A stretch of 9,215 nt of DNA from Roseiarcus sp050013275 (GCA_050013275.1 JBEKFO010000136.1:1-9215), one strand, 5' to 3'; positions 1 to 7,448 are shown, numbered from the stretch's first letter. Notes: generated by a model not told the origin, from the letters alone. Numbers and translations: made by a program.

Positions 1-2
1 TC

Positions 3-2123
3 ACCACCATCACCCGCCGCGTCGGCGAGATTTGCGGGGTCGACGCCAATGCGGTCGAGCCGGACCCGCGCTTCCTCGGCCCGGGCGGCTGGCGCGCGCG
101 CAACGGCGAGACGATCGCGCCCGCCGCCGCTTCGCCCGACCAGCCGGCCGCGCCGGCCGCGGAAGCGACGGCCGCGCCCGCGGCCAAACCCGCCGCCGCA
201 CCCGCGGGCGAGCGCACGCCCAAGAGCCTCGCCGCCGCGCGGGCCGCTCGGGCGCGCGAGGAGAAAATCGACGTCTCGGCCTACGCGACGGTCGCCAGCG
301 CGGCCGAGCTCGAAGGCTGGGTCGCGCGCGCGTTCGAAGCGGGGCTCGTCGCCTTCGACACCGAGACCACTTCGCTCGATCCGCAGCAGGCCGATCTCGT
401 CGGCGTCTCGCTCGCGGTAGCGCCGGGCGAAGCGTGCTACATCCCGATCGGCCATCGCGCCGGCGCGGCCGATCTCTTCGGCGGCGGCGGTCTCTTGCCC
501 GGTCAGATCGACGAGGCCGAAGCGATCGCGCTGCTCAAGCCGCTGCTCGAAGACCCGGGCGTCATGAAGATCGGCCAGAACGTCAAGTTCGACTGGCACG
601 TCTTCGCCCGGCGCGGCGTCGAAGTGGCGCCGTTCGACGACACCATGCTGATTTCCTACGCGCTCGATTCGGGCGCGACCAACGACGGGCACGGCATGGA
701 CGCGCTCGCCGAGCGGTGGCTCGGCCACAAGACGATCAGCTTCAGCGAAGTCGCGGGCTCTGGGCGCAATTTCATCGGCTTCGCGCGCGTGGCGATCGAC
801 AAGGCGACGCAATACGCCGCCGAGGACGCCGACGTGACGCTACGGCTGTGGCGCGTCCTGAAGCCGCGCCTCGCCGCCGAATCGATGACGACGGTCTACG
901 AGACGCTGGAGCGCCCGCTGGTCGCGCCGCTCGCGCGCATGGAGCGGCGCGGCGTCGCGATCGACCGCGAAATGCTCTCGCGCCTGTCGGGCGAATTCGC
1001 GCAAGGGATGGCGCGGATCGAGGCCGAGGTGCAAAGGCTCGTCGGCGCGCCGTTCAACCTCAGCTCGCCCAAGCAGCTCGGCGACATCCTGTTCGGCCAG
1101 ATGGGCCTGCCGGGAGCGAAGAAGACGGCGACCGGCGCCTGGTCGACCTCGGCGAGCGTGCTCGAAGATCTGGCCGAAGAGGGCCACGAACTGCCCGCGC
1201 GCATCCTCGACTGGCGCCAGCTCGCCAAGCTCAAGTCGACCTACGCCGACGCGCTGCCGGGCTTCGTCGATCCGGCGACCCGTCGCGTCCACACCTCCTA
1301 TGCGCTCGCTTCGACGACGACCGGCCGGCTCTCCTCGTCGGACCCGAACTTGCAGAACATTCCCGTGCGCAACGAGGAGGGGCGCAAGATTCGCCGCGCC
1401 TTCGTCGCCGCGCCCGGCTGCAAGCTGATCTCGGCCGACTACAGCCAGATCGAATTGCGCCTGCTCGCCCATGTCGCCGACATCGGCGCGCTGAAGACGG
1501 CGTTCGCCGAAGGGCTCGACATCCACGCCATGACCGCGTCGGAAATGTTCGGGGTTCCCGTCAAGGACATGCCGGGCGAGGTGCGCCGGCGCGCCAAGGC
1601 GATCAATTTCGGCATCATCTACGGCATTTCGGCGTTCGGACTCGCCAACCAACTCGGCATCCCGCGCGAGGAGGCGGGCGCTTACATCAGGAAATATTTC
1701 GAGCGCTTCCCGGGCATCCGCGACTACATGGAGGCGACCAAGAAACAGGCGCGCGCCGACGGCTTCGTGCGCACCATCTTCGGCCGCAAGTGCCATTTCC
1801 CGCGCATCAACGCCTCAAACCCGTCGGAGCGCGCGTTCAACGAGCGCGCCGCGATCAACGCGCCGCTACAAGGCTCGGCCGCCGACATCATCCGCCGCGC
1901 GATGGCGCGCATGGACGCGAGCCTCGATCGCGCCAAGCTCAGCGCCCGCATGCTGATGCAGGTGCACGACGAACTGGTGTTCGAGGCGCCCGACGAGGAG
2001 GTCGAGGCGACGATCGCGCTCGTTTCCAAGGTGATGGTCGAGGCGCCCGAGCCCGCGGTTCGATTGAGCGCGCCGCTCGCGGTCGACGCGCGCGCGGCGG
2101 GCAACTGGGACGAGGCGCATTGA
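3..2123 (+). CDS. polA: DNA polymerase I, 5'-truncated by window edge
   Basis: This is the C-terminal ~706 residues of DNA polymerase I, which fills gaps and removes primers in replication and repair. The frame is open from base 3 to the TGA at 2121-2123; the 5'-3' exonuclease domain lies outside the window. Numbering from base 3, an Ala/Pro-rich linker spans about residues 42-85. A 3'-5' proofreading domain follows with all key residues present: DTET (D119, E121), NVKFD (D197) and YAAED (Y271, D275). The family-A polymerase domain shows motif A (SADYSQIELR, D479), motif B (K532 to Y540 in KAINFGIIYG) and motif C (QVHDELVFE, H655-D656). Both activities should therefore be functional. The TTG at 495 is internal, not a start. 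The gene runs convergent to the next one with a 15-bp gap. Confidence 0.97.
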   Translation, partial: TTITRRVGEICGVDANAVEPDPRFLGPGGWRARNGETIAPAAASPDQPAAPAAEATAAPAAKPAAAPAGERTPKSLAAARAARAREEKIDVSAYATVASAAELEGWVARAFEAGLVAFDTETTSLDPQQADLVGVSLAVAPGEACYIPIGHRAGAADLFGGGGLLPGQIDEAEAIALLKPLLEDPGVMKIGQNVKFDWHVFARRGVEVAPFDDTMLISYALDSGATNDGHGMDALAERWLGHKTISFSEVAGSGRNFIGFARVAIDKATQYAAEDADVTLRLWRVLKPRLAAESMTTVYETLERPLVAPLARMERRGVAIDREMLSRLSGEFAQGMARIEAEVQRLVGAPFNLSSPKQLGDILFGQMGLPGAKKTATGAWSTSASVLEDLAEEGHELPARILDWRQLAKLKSTYADALPGFVDPATRRVHTSYALASTTTGRLSSSDPNLQNIPVRNEEGRKIRRAFVAAPGCKLISADYSQIELRLLAHVADIGALKTAFAEGLDIHAMTASEMFGVPVKDMPGEVRRRAKAINFGIIYGISAFGLANQLGIPREEAGAYIRKYFERFPGIRDYMEATKKQARADGFVRTIFGRKCHFPRINASNPSERAFNERAAINAPLQGSAADIIRRAMARMDASLDRAKLSARMLMQVHDELVFEAPDEEVEATIALVSKVMVEAPEPAVRLSAPLAVDARAAGNWDEAH

Positions 2124-2138
2124 GGGGCGCGAGAACGC

Positions 2139-2966
2139 TCACTGCGGCGCGACGAGCCGTCCCAAGCTGCCGAAATCGCGCTTCGTGTAGCCGTCGGGAA
2201 TGTCGAACGCGCCCGCGGGCGGGTCTTCGTGCTGGATGGATTTGAGCGTGACGACGATTTGACGGCTGCCGTCGCCGACCTTGGTGGTTGTCTGCACCGG
2301 GAATCCGTCGAAGTCGATCGCCTTGGTCATCGAGTCGAAATTGAGCGTCGTCATCGGCGAACGCAGGACGCCCATCGCCGCCGTCGCTTTCGCCATGAAG
2401 GCGCCGAAGCCGGCGAAACCCGAGAGGTCGTCGCGGCTCAATCCCAAATCCGACAGTTTGGCGATGCAAACCTCCGAGGAAGCCTTTCCACTCACGACGA
2501 TTCGATAGGGCGCGCAACTCCAGTCGCCCACCGTGCGGGCGTCGCCGGCTTTCTCATAGGTGACTTGCGGCGGCGCGGACGGCGCGCCCTGGCCCATCCG
2601 CGCGGCCATCATCGCCTCGATCTGCTTGCGCTGCGCCTCGGGCAGAGCGGCCAATTTCTCCTTCATCTGCGCCATCGCCTGATCCATGCGGGCGCCCATC
2701 TGCCCGAGGCCGGCAGGCGTCAGTTCTATGTAGCTGTGGAGTTTCGATTGCAGAATCCACACCTTGCCCAGATCGCCGCGAAAAATGACGTCCGCAGCCG
2801 CCGAAGACATGCGCAGCCGATCCGTGTCCAGAACCATCGTCCGGGTTTGCGGCGCGGCGTCGCTGATCGCCTCGTCCATGGCGATCACCGTCGCCGCCGT
2901 CGCGCCGCCGCCGAATGCGAGAAGAGCGCTCGCGAAACCGGCGCCCAAGGCGAACAGACTGCGCAC
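2139..2966 (-). CDS. Secreted DUF4412-type protein of unknown function
   Basis: This is a 275-aa protein with a typical Sec signal peptide (MRSLFALGAGFASALLAFGG, cleavage probably near A24-A25), so it is exported. The mature part looks like DUF4412: an early beta-rich segment (VLDTDRLRM, VWILQSKLHSYIELT, residues ~45-83), then a Met/Gln-rich helix (MGARMDQAMAQMKEKL and AQRKQIEAMMAARMGQG, ~90-127), then a second half with two cysteines (C151, C167) that could form a disulfide. The role of this family is not established. The GTG start at 2966 is chosen because a GGAGG lies 7 bases upstream and the signal peptide begins there. A longer open frame upstream to 3311 lacks such support. It is divergent from the beta-propeller gene and convergent with polA. 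The family call is from memory of sequence style, not a search. Confidence 0.8.
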   Translation of the reverse strand: MRSLFALGAGFASALLAFGGGATAATVIAMDEAISDAAPQTRTMVLDTDRLRMSSAAADVIFRGDLGKVWILQSKLHSYIELTPAGLGQMGARMDQAMAQMKEKLAALPEAQRKQIEAMMAARMGQGAPSAPPQVTYEKAGDARTVGDWSCAPYRIVVSGKASSEVCIAKLSDLGLSRDDLSGFAGFGAFMAKATAAMGVLRSPMTTLNFDSMTKAIDFDGFPVQTTTKVGDGSRQIVVTLKSIQHEDPPAGAFDIPDGYTKRDFGSLGRLVAPQ

Positions 2967-2973
2967 TATGCTT

Positions 2974-2979
2974 CCTCCC
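2974..2979 (-). promoter_or_regulatory. Shine-Dalgarno deciding the GTG start at 2966
   Basis: The minus strand reads GGGAGG, with 7 bases between its GGAGG core and GTG. It is the only strong ribosome site in this frame and places the start exactly at the signal peptide. It therefore overrides the longer upstream open frame. Confidence 0.7.
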
Positions 2980-3126
2980 GGTTGCGGCCAGCCCGCCCAA
3001 ATCCATGCGCGCGAACTCGATCGCCGCCGACCCGCCCGTCCAGCGCGAAGGTTACGGGATAGAAGCGCCGCGCGCCAGCGGGGGCCGAGCCGAGGGCCGC
3101 CCTCGTTCCAGCGACCAAACGCCGCT

Positions 3127-3155
3127 TTGTTCATCGCCCAGTCATCGCCTATAGG
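3127..3155 (+). promoter_or_regulatory. Candidate sigma-70 promoter of the beta-propeller gene
   Basis: TTGTTC (3127-3132) and TATAGG (3150-3155) are separated by 17 bases, about 65 bases before the start codon at 3220. Spacing and both hexamers fit a housekeeping promoter. It lies in the 253-bp divergent region between the DUF4412 gene and the beta-propeller gene. No clear partner promoter was seen for the minus-strand gene. Confidence 0.35.
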
Positions 3156-3219
3156 CCATGCTGTTTGCGGACTTGAAACACGCCCGCGCCGAGCGGGGCG
3201 AGGCCAGAGAGGCAGGCTC

Positions 3220-4521
3220 ATGAACTCGCGTTTCCTGACGGGCGTCGCCGCGGCGGCGCTGTGCGCTTTCGTCGGTTCGGACTCGCTGATCGACAGCGCG
3301 CATTCCCTCACGATTCCGCGCTATTGCGTCGGCGCGGAGCAGTGCGCTCCGCTGTGCGGCGGCCTGGTCGAGGTCGGCAGGACGCCGGAAGACTTCATCG
3401 AGCGCGCCTCTTACGACCTCGGCGAGCCGGGCTTGAGGAACCTGCCGCCGGCCAATCTGGGAATGCCACCGCTCGTCGATCCCAAGAACGTCTATTCGGA
3501 AACGGCCGCGGGCAAGCTCAGCCCGGCGACCGCGGGCGCTCTTTCGCGCGTCTATTCGCCCAATCTCATCACCGGCAAGGTCGACGTCATCGATCCCGCG
3601 ACCTTCACGGTCATCGACAGCCTGACCGCGGTGCCGAGCCCGCAGCACATCGTGCCGTCGTGGGACTTGCAGACGCTGTGGGTGGCCGGCGACCTCAGCT
3701 ACACCGGCGGCCACGCCCAGGTGGCGCCGATCGATCCCAAGACCGGCAAGGTGGGCGCGATCATCGAACTGCCTGACGCCTACAACATGTATTTCACGCC
3801 GGACGGGCGTTCGGCGATCGTCGTCGCCGAGGCGATGCGGCGGCTCGAATTCCGCGATCCGCACACCATGGCGCTGCAGGGCTACATCGCCGTTCCCAAG
3901 TGCATGGGGATCAACCACGCCGATTTCTCGCCCGACGGCTCCTACGCGATCTTCACCTGCGAATACGGCGACCTGCTCGCCAAGATCGACCTCGTCCATC
4001 ACAGCCTCGTGGGTATGCTGCAATTGTCGCCCGGCCATATTCCGCAGGACATTCGCATCGCGCCCGATGGCTCGGCCTTTTTCGTCGCCGACATGCTCAA
4101 GGACGGGCTCATCGTCATCGACGGCGACAAGTTCAAGGAGACCGGCTTCATCCCCACCGGCGTCGGCGCGCACGGCCTCTATCCCAGCCGCGACGGCAAG
4201 TTCCTCTATATCGCCAACCGCGGCTCGCACCTGCTCGACGGCGTGAAGCTCGGTCAGGGCAGCGTCTCCGTGCTCGATTTCGCCACCCGCAAGGTCGTCG
4301 CCAACTGGCCGATTCCGGGCGGCGGCAGTCCCGACATGGGCAACGTCAGCGCCGACGGCAAATGGCTGTGGCTGTCCGGCCGCTTCGACGGCGTCGTCTA
4401 CGCCTTCAACACCACGGACGGCTCACTGAAGACGATCCCGGTCGGCGGCATGCCGCACGGGCTGACGGTGTGGCCGCAGCCGGGGCGCTACTCGCTGGGG
4501 CACACCGGGAACTTGCGGTAG
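3220..4521 (+). CDS. Exported YVTN/cytochrome-d1-like beta-propeller protein
   Basis: This is a 433-aa protein. An N-terminal signal peptide (MNSRFLTGVAAAALCAFVG, cleavage probably around residues 26-29) puts it in the periplasm or outside. The rest is a repeated blade pattern typical of YVTN/YncE-like propellers: GKVDVIDPATFTVIDSL (~119-135), FTPDGRSAIVVAE (~192-204), FSPDGSYAIFTCE (~236-248), APDGSAFFVAD (~281-291), SRDGKFLYIANRG (~323-335), VSADGKWLWLSGRFDGVVYAFN (~376-397). A Cys-rich stretch follows the signal (C36, C42, C46). The C-terminus is GRYSLGHTGNLR. Such propellers are related to the haem-d1 domain of nitrite reductase, but no c-haem CXXCH is present, so an enzymatic role should not be assumed. 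The ATG is preceded by AGAGAGG with 7 bases spacing. The gene appears to be a single unit, ending before a palindromic repeat. Its function is unknown. Confidence 0.85.
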   Translation: MNSRFLTGVAAAALCAFVGSDSLIDSAHSLTIPRYCVGAEQCAPLCGGLVEVGRTPEDFIERASYDLGEPGLRNLPPANLGMPPLVDPKNVYSETAAGKLSPATAGALSRVYSPNLITGKVDVIDPATFTVIDSLTAVPSPQHIVPSWDLQTLWVAGDLSYTGGHAQVAPIDPKTGKVGAIIELPDAYNMYFTPDGRSAIVVAEAMRRLEFRDPHTMALQGYIAVPKCMGINHADFSPDGSYAIFTCEYGDLLAKIDLVHHSLVGMLQLSPGHIPQDIRIAPDGSAFFVADMLKDGLIVIDGDKFKETGFIPTGVGAHGLYPSRDGKFLYIANRGSHLLDGVKLGQGSVSVLDFATRKVVANWPIPGGGSPDMGNVSADGKWLWLSGRFDGVVYAFNTTDGSLKTIPVGGMPHGLTVWPQPGRYSLGHTGNLR

Positions 4522-4543
4522 CGGCGTCTCGGCAGCGCGGAAT

Positions 4544-4635
4544 CGTCATTGCGACCCCGAGCGTAGCGAGGGGGAAGCAATCCAAAGCGCAGCCGCCGCA
4601 TGGATCGCTTCGTCGCTGCGCTCCTCGCGATGACG
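4544..4635. repeat. 92-bp palindromic repeat (dispersed bacterial type)
   Basis: The left arm 4544-4584 (starts CGTCATTGCGA, ends GAAGCAATCCA) pairs with the right arm 4601-4635 (starts TGGATCGCTTC, ends TCGCGATGACG) around a 16-base centre. The arms match nearly throughout, with a few wobble or mismatch positions and 6 extra bases in the left arm. CGTCATTGCGA...GAAGCAATCC is a pattern familiar from dispersed intergenic palindromes in many bacterial genomes. It sits between two convergent genes, 23 bp after one stop and 9 bp from the other, where it could fold in RNA and act as a bidirectional terminator or 3' stabiliser. There is no T-run. Confidence 0.8.
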
Positions 4636-4643
4636 GCTTCGGT

Positions 4644-5486
4644 TCACGACGTCCCCGCCAACACGATGTGGCCGCCGTTCTCGCGCGAGGGGGCGGCGCG
4701 TTCCGGGAAGAAGCGCGCGGCGATGGCGTTGGGGCCGAGGTCTTCGATGCGGCGAAATCCGAGTTCGCGCAGTTTTTCGTGCAGCGCGGAGGTGATGAAG
4801 AAGGTCCGCAGGGCTTCGCCCGCCGCCGCCACCTTCGCCGCCAGGATTTCGTGCGAGCGGCGCATCGCGTCGTCGGCGATCGAAGCGACCGGATTGGCGT
4901 AGTCGAACACGACTTCACCGCCGCCGGGCAGCTTGGCGATGAAGCCGAGCGTCGCGAAAATCGCCGCCGGCGTGAGATAGGGGACGACGCCGAGCCAGAG
5001 GAAGACGCTTCGCCGCCGCGCGTCGAAGCCGGCGGCTTCGAGGCTGGCCGCGAGATCGGCGCGCTCGAAATCGCAGGGCGCGTAATGGACATGCGCGGGG
5101 ATTGCGATCCCCGCCGCGGCGAGGCGGCGGCGCTTCTCGGCCTGCGTCGCGGGATGATCGACTTCGGCGACGCGCAGCCCCTCGGCCGGCTCGACGCGAT
5201 AGGCGAAGGTGTCGAGCCCGGCACCGAGAATGACGATCTGCCGCACGCCGCTTGCGATGGCGCGCCGCGCCGCGTCCTCGGCGAAGCGGCTGCGCGCGGC
5301 GACGAACTGGCGCAGGCCGCCCCGGCCTTGGCTCGGGTTCGTGTCCGCGATCGCCGCCTGCGCGTCGGGCCCGAGAATGCGCAACGCCAACGGATCGGCG
5401 AAGATGCGCCCGCCTTCGAGGACTTGATGCGCCGCGCGATGGCCGGCGGCGCCGAGCGCAGTGCGGCTGAAGCGTCCCTCATGCAT
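4644..5486 (-). CDS. SAM-dependent methyltransferase, TIGR00027/LCM type
   Basis: This is a 280-aa class I SAM methyltransferase of the leucine-carboxyl-methyltransferase-like group, often annotated as TIGR00027. The signatures seen are SRTALGAAGHRAAHQ at the N-terminus, FADPLALRILG (29-39), the SAM-binding loop ILGAGLDTFAYR (86-97), an acidic EVD at 108-110 closing strand 2, CDF (138-140), and LWLGVVPYLT (163-172), which is typical of this group. Members methylate small molecules or carboxyl groups; the substrate here is unknown, and it is not a DNA methyltransferase. The ATG at 5486 starts the conserved MHEGR N-terminus, but no convincing Shine-Dalgarno precedes it. The gene appears complete and of usual length. 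A degenerate copy in the same orientation lies at 7445-7822, on the far side of the nuclease gene. Confidence 0.88.
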   Translation of the reverse strand: MHEGRFSRTALGAAGHRAAHQVLEGGRIFADPLALRILGPDAQAAIADTNPSQGRGGLRQFVAARSRFAEDAARRAIASGVRQIVILGAGLDTFAYRVEPAEGLRVAEVDHPATQAEKRRRLAAAGIAIPAHVHYAPCDFERADLAASLEAAGFDARRRSVFLWLGVVPYLTPAAIFATLGFIAKLPGGGEVVFDYANPVASIADDAMRRSHEILAAKVAAAGEALRTFFITSALHEKLRELGFRRIEDLGPNAIAARFFPERAAPSRENGGHIVLAGTS

Positions 5487-5695
5487 GGGGGCGAAATTAG
5501 CCGCCGGGGGCGAGGGTGTCGAACGTTGAGCCAGGGCCCGCCCTGCCGCGGCGATCGGGGCGCCATTTCTTCCGCGGATTGTTTGTCCTCAGTCGCTTGC
5601 GCGGCGCTTTTTTTCCGCGCCGTCCGCGAACCGGGCGATCCTTCGGCGTGGGGTCGGGATGCTGGCGCTGGGCAATTGGAGTCAAAGCGCTAAAG

Positions 5696-5772
5696 TGACA
5701 GTGCACTTTTCTTTCGTCTTGGCGGCAGGCGTCGTAGAAAGAACTCCACGACGGAAATTAAATGCACTGTCA
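5696..5772. repeat. 77-bp element with perfect 10-bp inverted terminal repeats
   Basis: TGACAGTGCA at 5696-5705 is exactly mirrored by TGCACTGTCA at 5763-5772. The symmetry continues inward imperfectly, with about 18 of the outer 23 positions matching. A second nested stem, CGTCGT (5730-5735) and ACGACG (5748-5753), closes a 12-base loop. It lies at the shift from GC-rich host DNA to AT-richer island DNA. It could be a tiny non-autonomous element, a structured RNA or a regulator site. No target-site duplication was found beside it. Confidence 0.55.
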
Positions 5773-5853
5773 ACGTAACTCCGTAACCCAAGCGAGACCT
5801 GCCTGCGGCCGGGGCGAGACGTCCGAGTCGACAAACATGCATTCGAACAAGTT

Positions 5854-5865
5854 TGGCAGCTGCCA
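5854..5865. promoter_or_regulatory. 12-bp perfect palindrome upstream of nuclease gene
   Basis: TGGCAGCTGCCA is a perfect palindrome 113 bases before the nuclease start codon, directly followed by an AT-rich stretch (GTTGTAAATTACTTG). Its position is suitable for a dimeric regulator at a promoter. No cognate regulator gene is in the window, so the role is inferred only from symmetry and location. Confidence 0.25.
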
Positions 5866-5978
5866 GGTTGTAAATTACTTGATTGGTAGTAAAACAATCG
5901 CACCCACCGGCGATGGCAAGGGCGATTCGGCCATGACGATCCTCGGCAAGCGGCGCAACGCTTGGAAAGCAGCCGACG

Positions 5979-7448
5979 ATGGCGACGTACTTCAATGAGT
6001 TTTTTGGAGTAGACGTGGACGATCTCGACGCCTACGGGGCGTTCAACGTTTCACTAATTAACGATATGCCGCTGTTCATAGACCCGTTCCTGTTATTTAG
6101 CAGGGAGAACGAAGAGTATCAGGCGCAACACGATGGTATTCTAAAATATTTAATGTTTCTACGCGACGTTGTTGTCGAAGGACGCGTCACCGCTGACCTG
6201 GAAAAAGCCTGGTTCATGTTCCCTGAAATCAAGCAGAATTGGCTTGGCTTCTCGTTGTTGGGAAACGGTGGGACCGGTCTGGGGAAGGATTTCGCCTCTG
6301 CCTTAAGGGCCAATATGCGGACCCTCTTTTCAAATTTTGGAGAGGAAACCATCTCTAGAGGCAGTCATATCGAAAAGGTATGCTTGGTTCGGGATGGTGT
6401 AGGGCGAGACAACATCAGCGATTTTACGACTAATTTACTAATTGGATTCCTTGGTCGTTACACGGAGGAATTTGCTAGAGGTTACATTGCTCCGGCCATG
6501 CGAAGAAAGGTATGGATAAGGAAAGCGCGATTCAACTACACCACGGAGAGTTGGGAACGCGGAGAATTTGAGTTGCCGTGGGTCGATAACGACTTCGTAA
6601 TTCTAACACCGAAGGACCTCCTCACCAGGGACGAGAACTGGATAAACCGCTCGGATATGATTCGAGACTTCGAGAGAATCCCAACGACCATCTCGGATGC
6701 GGCCCTCCGTGGTCAGGTATTTAATTATTTTGAACGAGTCCTTGCAAAGCCGAAAAATAGGCATCCCAACCAAAAGGAGCGTGGGCGGGCTGCAATTCAA
6801 ACTTTGAATGAATTTCCACAGTTAATCGATTATTATATAAAACTCAAAGAAGAATCAGGCGATGAAGCTGCCGACATCAGTTCAGAAAAGGTAAAACAAA
6901 CCAAATTGGTATTCGAAACTCAGGTCAGAGCGCTTCAAGAGTTGTTGGCGGCGACCACAAAATTTTACGGTATTTCGGGTGATACCTATAGCGAGGCCCA
7001 CGAAAGGCTCGCCTATCTGAAGGACGTGATCGAGAAAAAGGGCGGACATCGAATTTTTTATCATAATGGGCAAGCGATCCAGAGGGAGAGTGATCTGCAA
7101 ATACTGTGTCGATTCGTATGGTTCGGCTCGCCCTCGGATGTTGGTGCCGAAGCCAACGATGGAAGAGGTCCCGTCGACTACAAAATGTCACGCGGGGCGA
7201 AGGACAAAACACTCATAGAGATGAAACTCGCAAAAAATACCGGACTTGAGCGCAATCTGGAGCGACAACTTCCGATCTATCAAGCTGCGAGCGACGCCAA
7301 GAATGGCATTAAAACCATTATTTTCTTTTCTGCGGAGGAGAAGGCGCGAGTTGAAGGCATTCTCGACAAGCTCGGAATTCTTGGCCACAGAGATGTCGTG
7401 CTTATTGACGCGCGCAACGACAACAAGCCGTCGGGCTCGAAGGCTTAG
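5979..7448 (+). CDS. Uncharacterised PD-(D/E)XK nuclease-like protein
   Basis: This is a 489-aa soluble protein with no membrane segment or signal peptide. I do not recognise a named family. The C-terminal ~125 residues carry a PD-(D/E)XK nuclease signature: E370 in RESDLQ, D400 in RGPVDYK, E414-x-K416 in LIEMKLA, then Q430xxxY434 in RQLPIYQ as in RecB-like nucleases. IKTIIFFS (444-451) would be the following core strand. The N-terminal part opens with YFNEFFGVDVDDL and has a block NVSLINDMPLFIDPFLLF (23-40) that looks conserved; no helicase or ATPase motif is seen. The middle (~300-355) is charged and helical. The ATG at 5979 is preceded by a weak GGAAAG, 9 bases away. Base composition is far below the neighbours, and AGA, ATA and TTA codons occur, indicating transfer. 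It stands alone between two methyltransferase copies and beside a hicAB remnant, so a single-gene defence role is plausible but unproven. Confidence 0.75.
   Translation: MATYFNEFFGVDVDDLDAYGAFNVSLINDMPLFIDPFLLFSRENEEYQAQHDGILKYLMFLRDVVVEGRVTADLEKAWFMFPEIKQNWLGFSLLGNGGTGLGKDFASALRANMRTLFSNFGEETISRGSHIEKVCLVRDGVGRDNISDFTTNLLIGFLGRYTEEFARGYIAPAMRRKVWIRKARFNYTTESWERGEFELPWVDNDFVILTPKDLLTRDENWINRSDMIRDFERIPTTISDAALRGQVFNYFERVLAKPKNRHPNQKERGRAAIQTLNEFPQLIDYYIKLKEESGDEAADISSEKVKQTKLVFETQVRALQELLAATTKFYGISGDTYSEAHERLAYLKDVIEKKGGHRIFYHNGQAIQRESDLQILCRFVWFGSPSDVGAEANDGRGPVDYKMSRGAKDKTLIEMKLAKNTGLERNLERQLPIYQAASDAKNGIKTIIFFSAEEKARVEGILDKLGILGHRDVVLIDARNDNKPSGSKA

Larger units (their letters stand above)
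5487..5978. other. Gene-free stretch with island boundary
   Basis: No convincing gene is seen in these 492 bases. The first ~200 are GC-rich like the host. They hold a GCGCGG/CCGCGC stem (5599-5604 and 5615-5620) with a run of seven T in its loop, and a basic minus-strand open frame ending at 5497 that I could not identify. From about 5690 composition becomes AT-richer and matches the following foreign gene, so the left island edge is probably here. The AT-rich part holds a 77-bp inverted-repeat structure, a 12-bp perfect palindrome, and a 78-codon open frame from ATG 5762 that overlaps the start of the nuclease gene by 20 bases. No clear promoter hexamer pair was found. Confidence 0.5.

Noticed and set aside
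840..1796. Minus-strand open frame of 318 codons inside polA
   Set aside because: It lies fully opposite the polymerase and exonuclease domains and its translation shows no recognisable domain.
32..2245. Long plus-strand open frame of 737 codons overlapping polA
   Set aside because: It is a shadow of the polA frame in GC-rich DNA: an Arg-rich, low-complexity translation without motifs, while the polA frame has every catalytic motif.
2967..3311. Upstream extension of the DUF4412 frame with a start at 3311
   Set aside because: The extension would bury the signal peptide, runs through the divergent promoter region and into the beta-propeller gene, and lacks a ribosome site, whereas GTG 2966 has GGAGG at good spacing.
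5599..5620. GCGCGG/CCGCGC hairpin with seven T as an intrinsic terminator
   Set aside because: The T-run is in the loop, not after the stem, so it does not have terminator geometry on the plus strand; no gene ends just before it either.
3900..5693. Plus-strand open frame of 597 codons spanning the beta-propeller end and the methyltransferase
   Set aside because: It crosses the palindromic repeat and lies antisense to a well-supported methyltransferase; its translation is compositionally biased.
5497..5706. Basic 69-codon minus-strand frame upstream of the methyltransferase
   Set aside because: No recognisable motif or ribosome site; composition alone explains it. It might be the tail of a gene cut by the island, but nothing proves that.
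4644..7448. Reading the methyltransferase and nuclease as a restriction-modification pair
   Set aside because: The methyltransferase is of the small-molecule/carboxyl type, has no DNA methylase motifs such as DPPY or PCQ, and is on the opposite strand.
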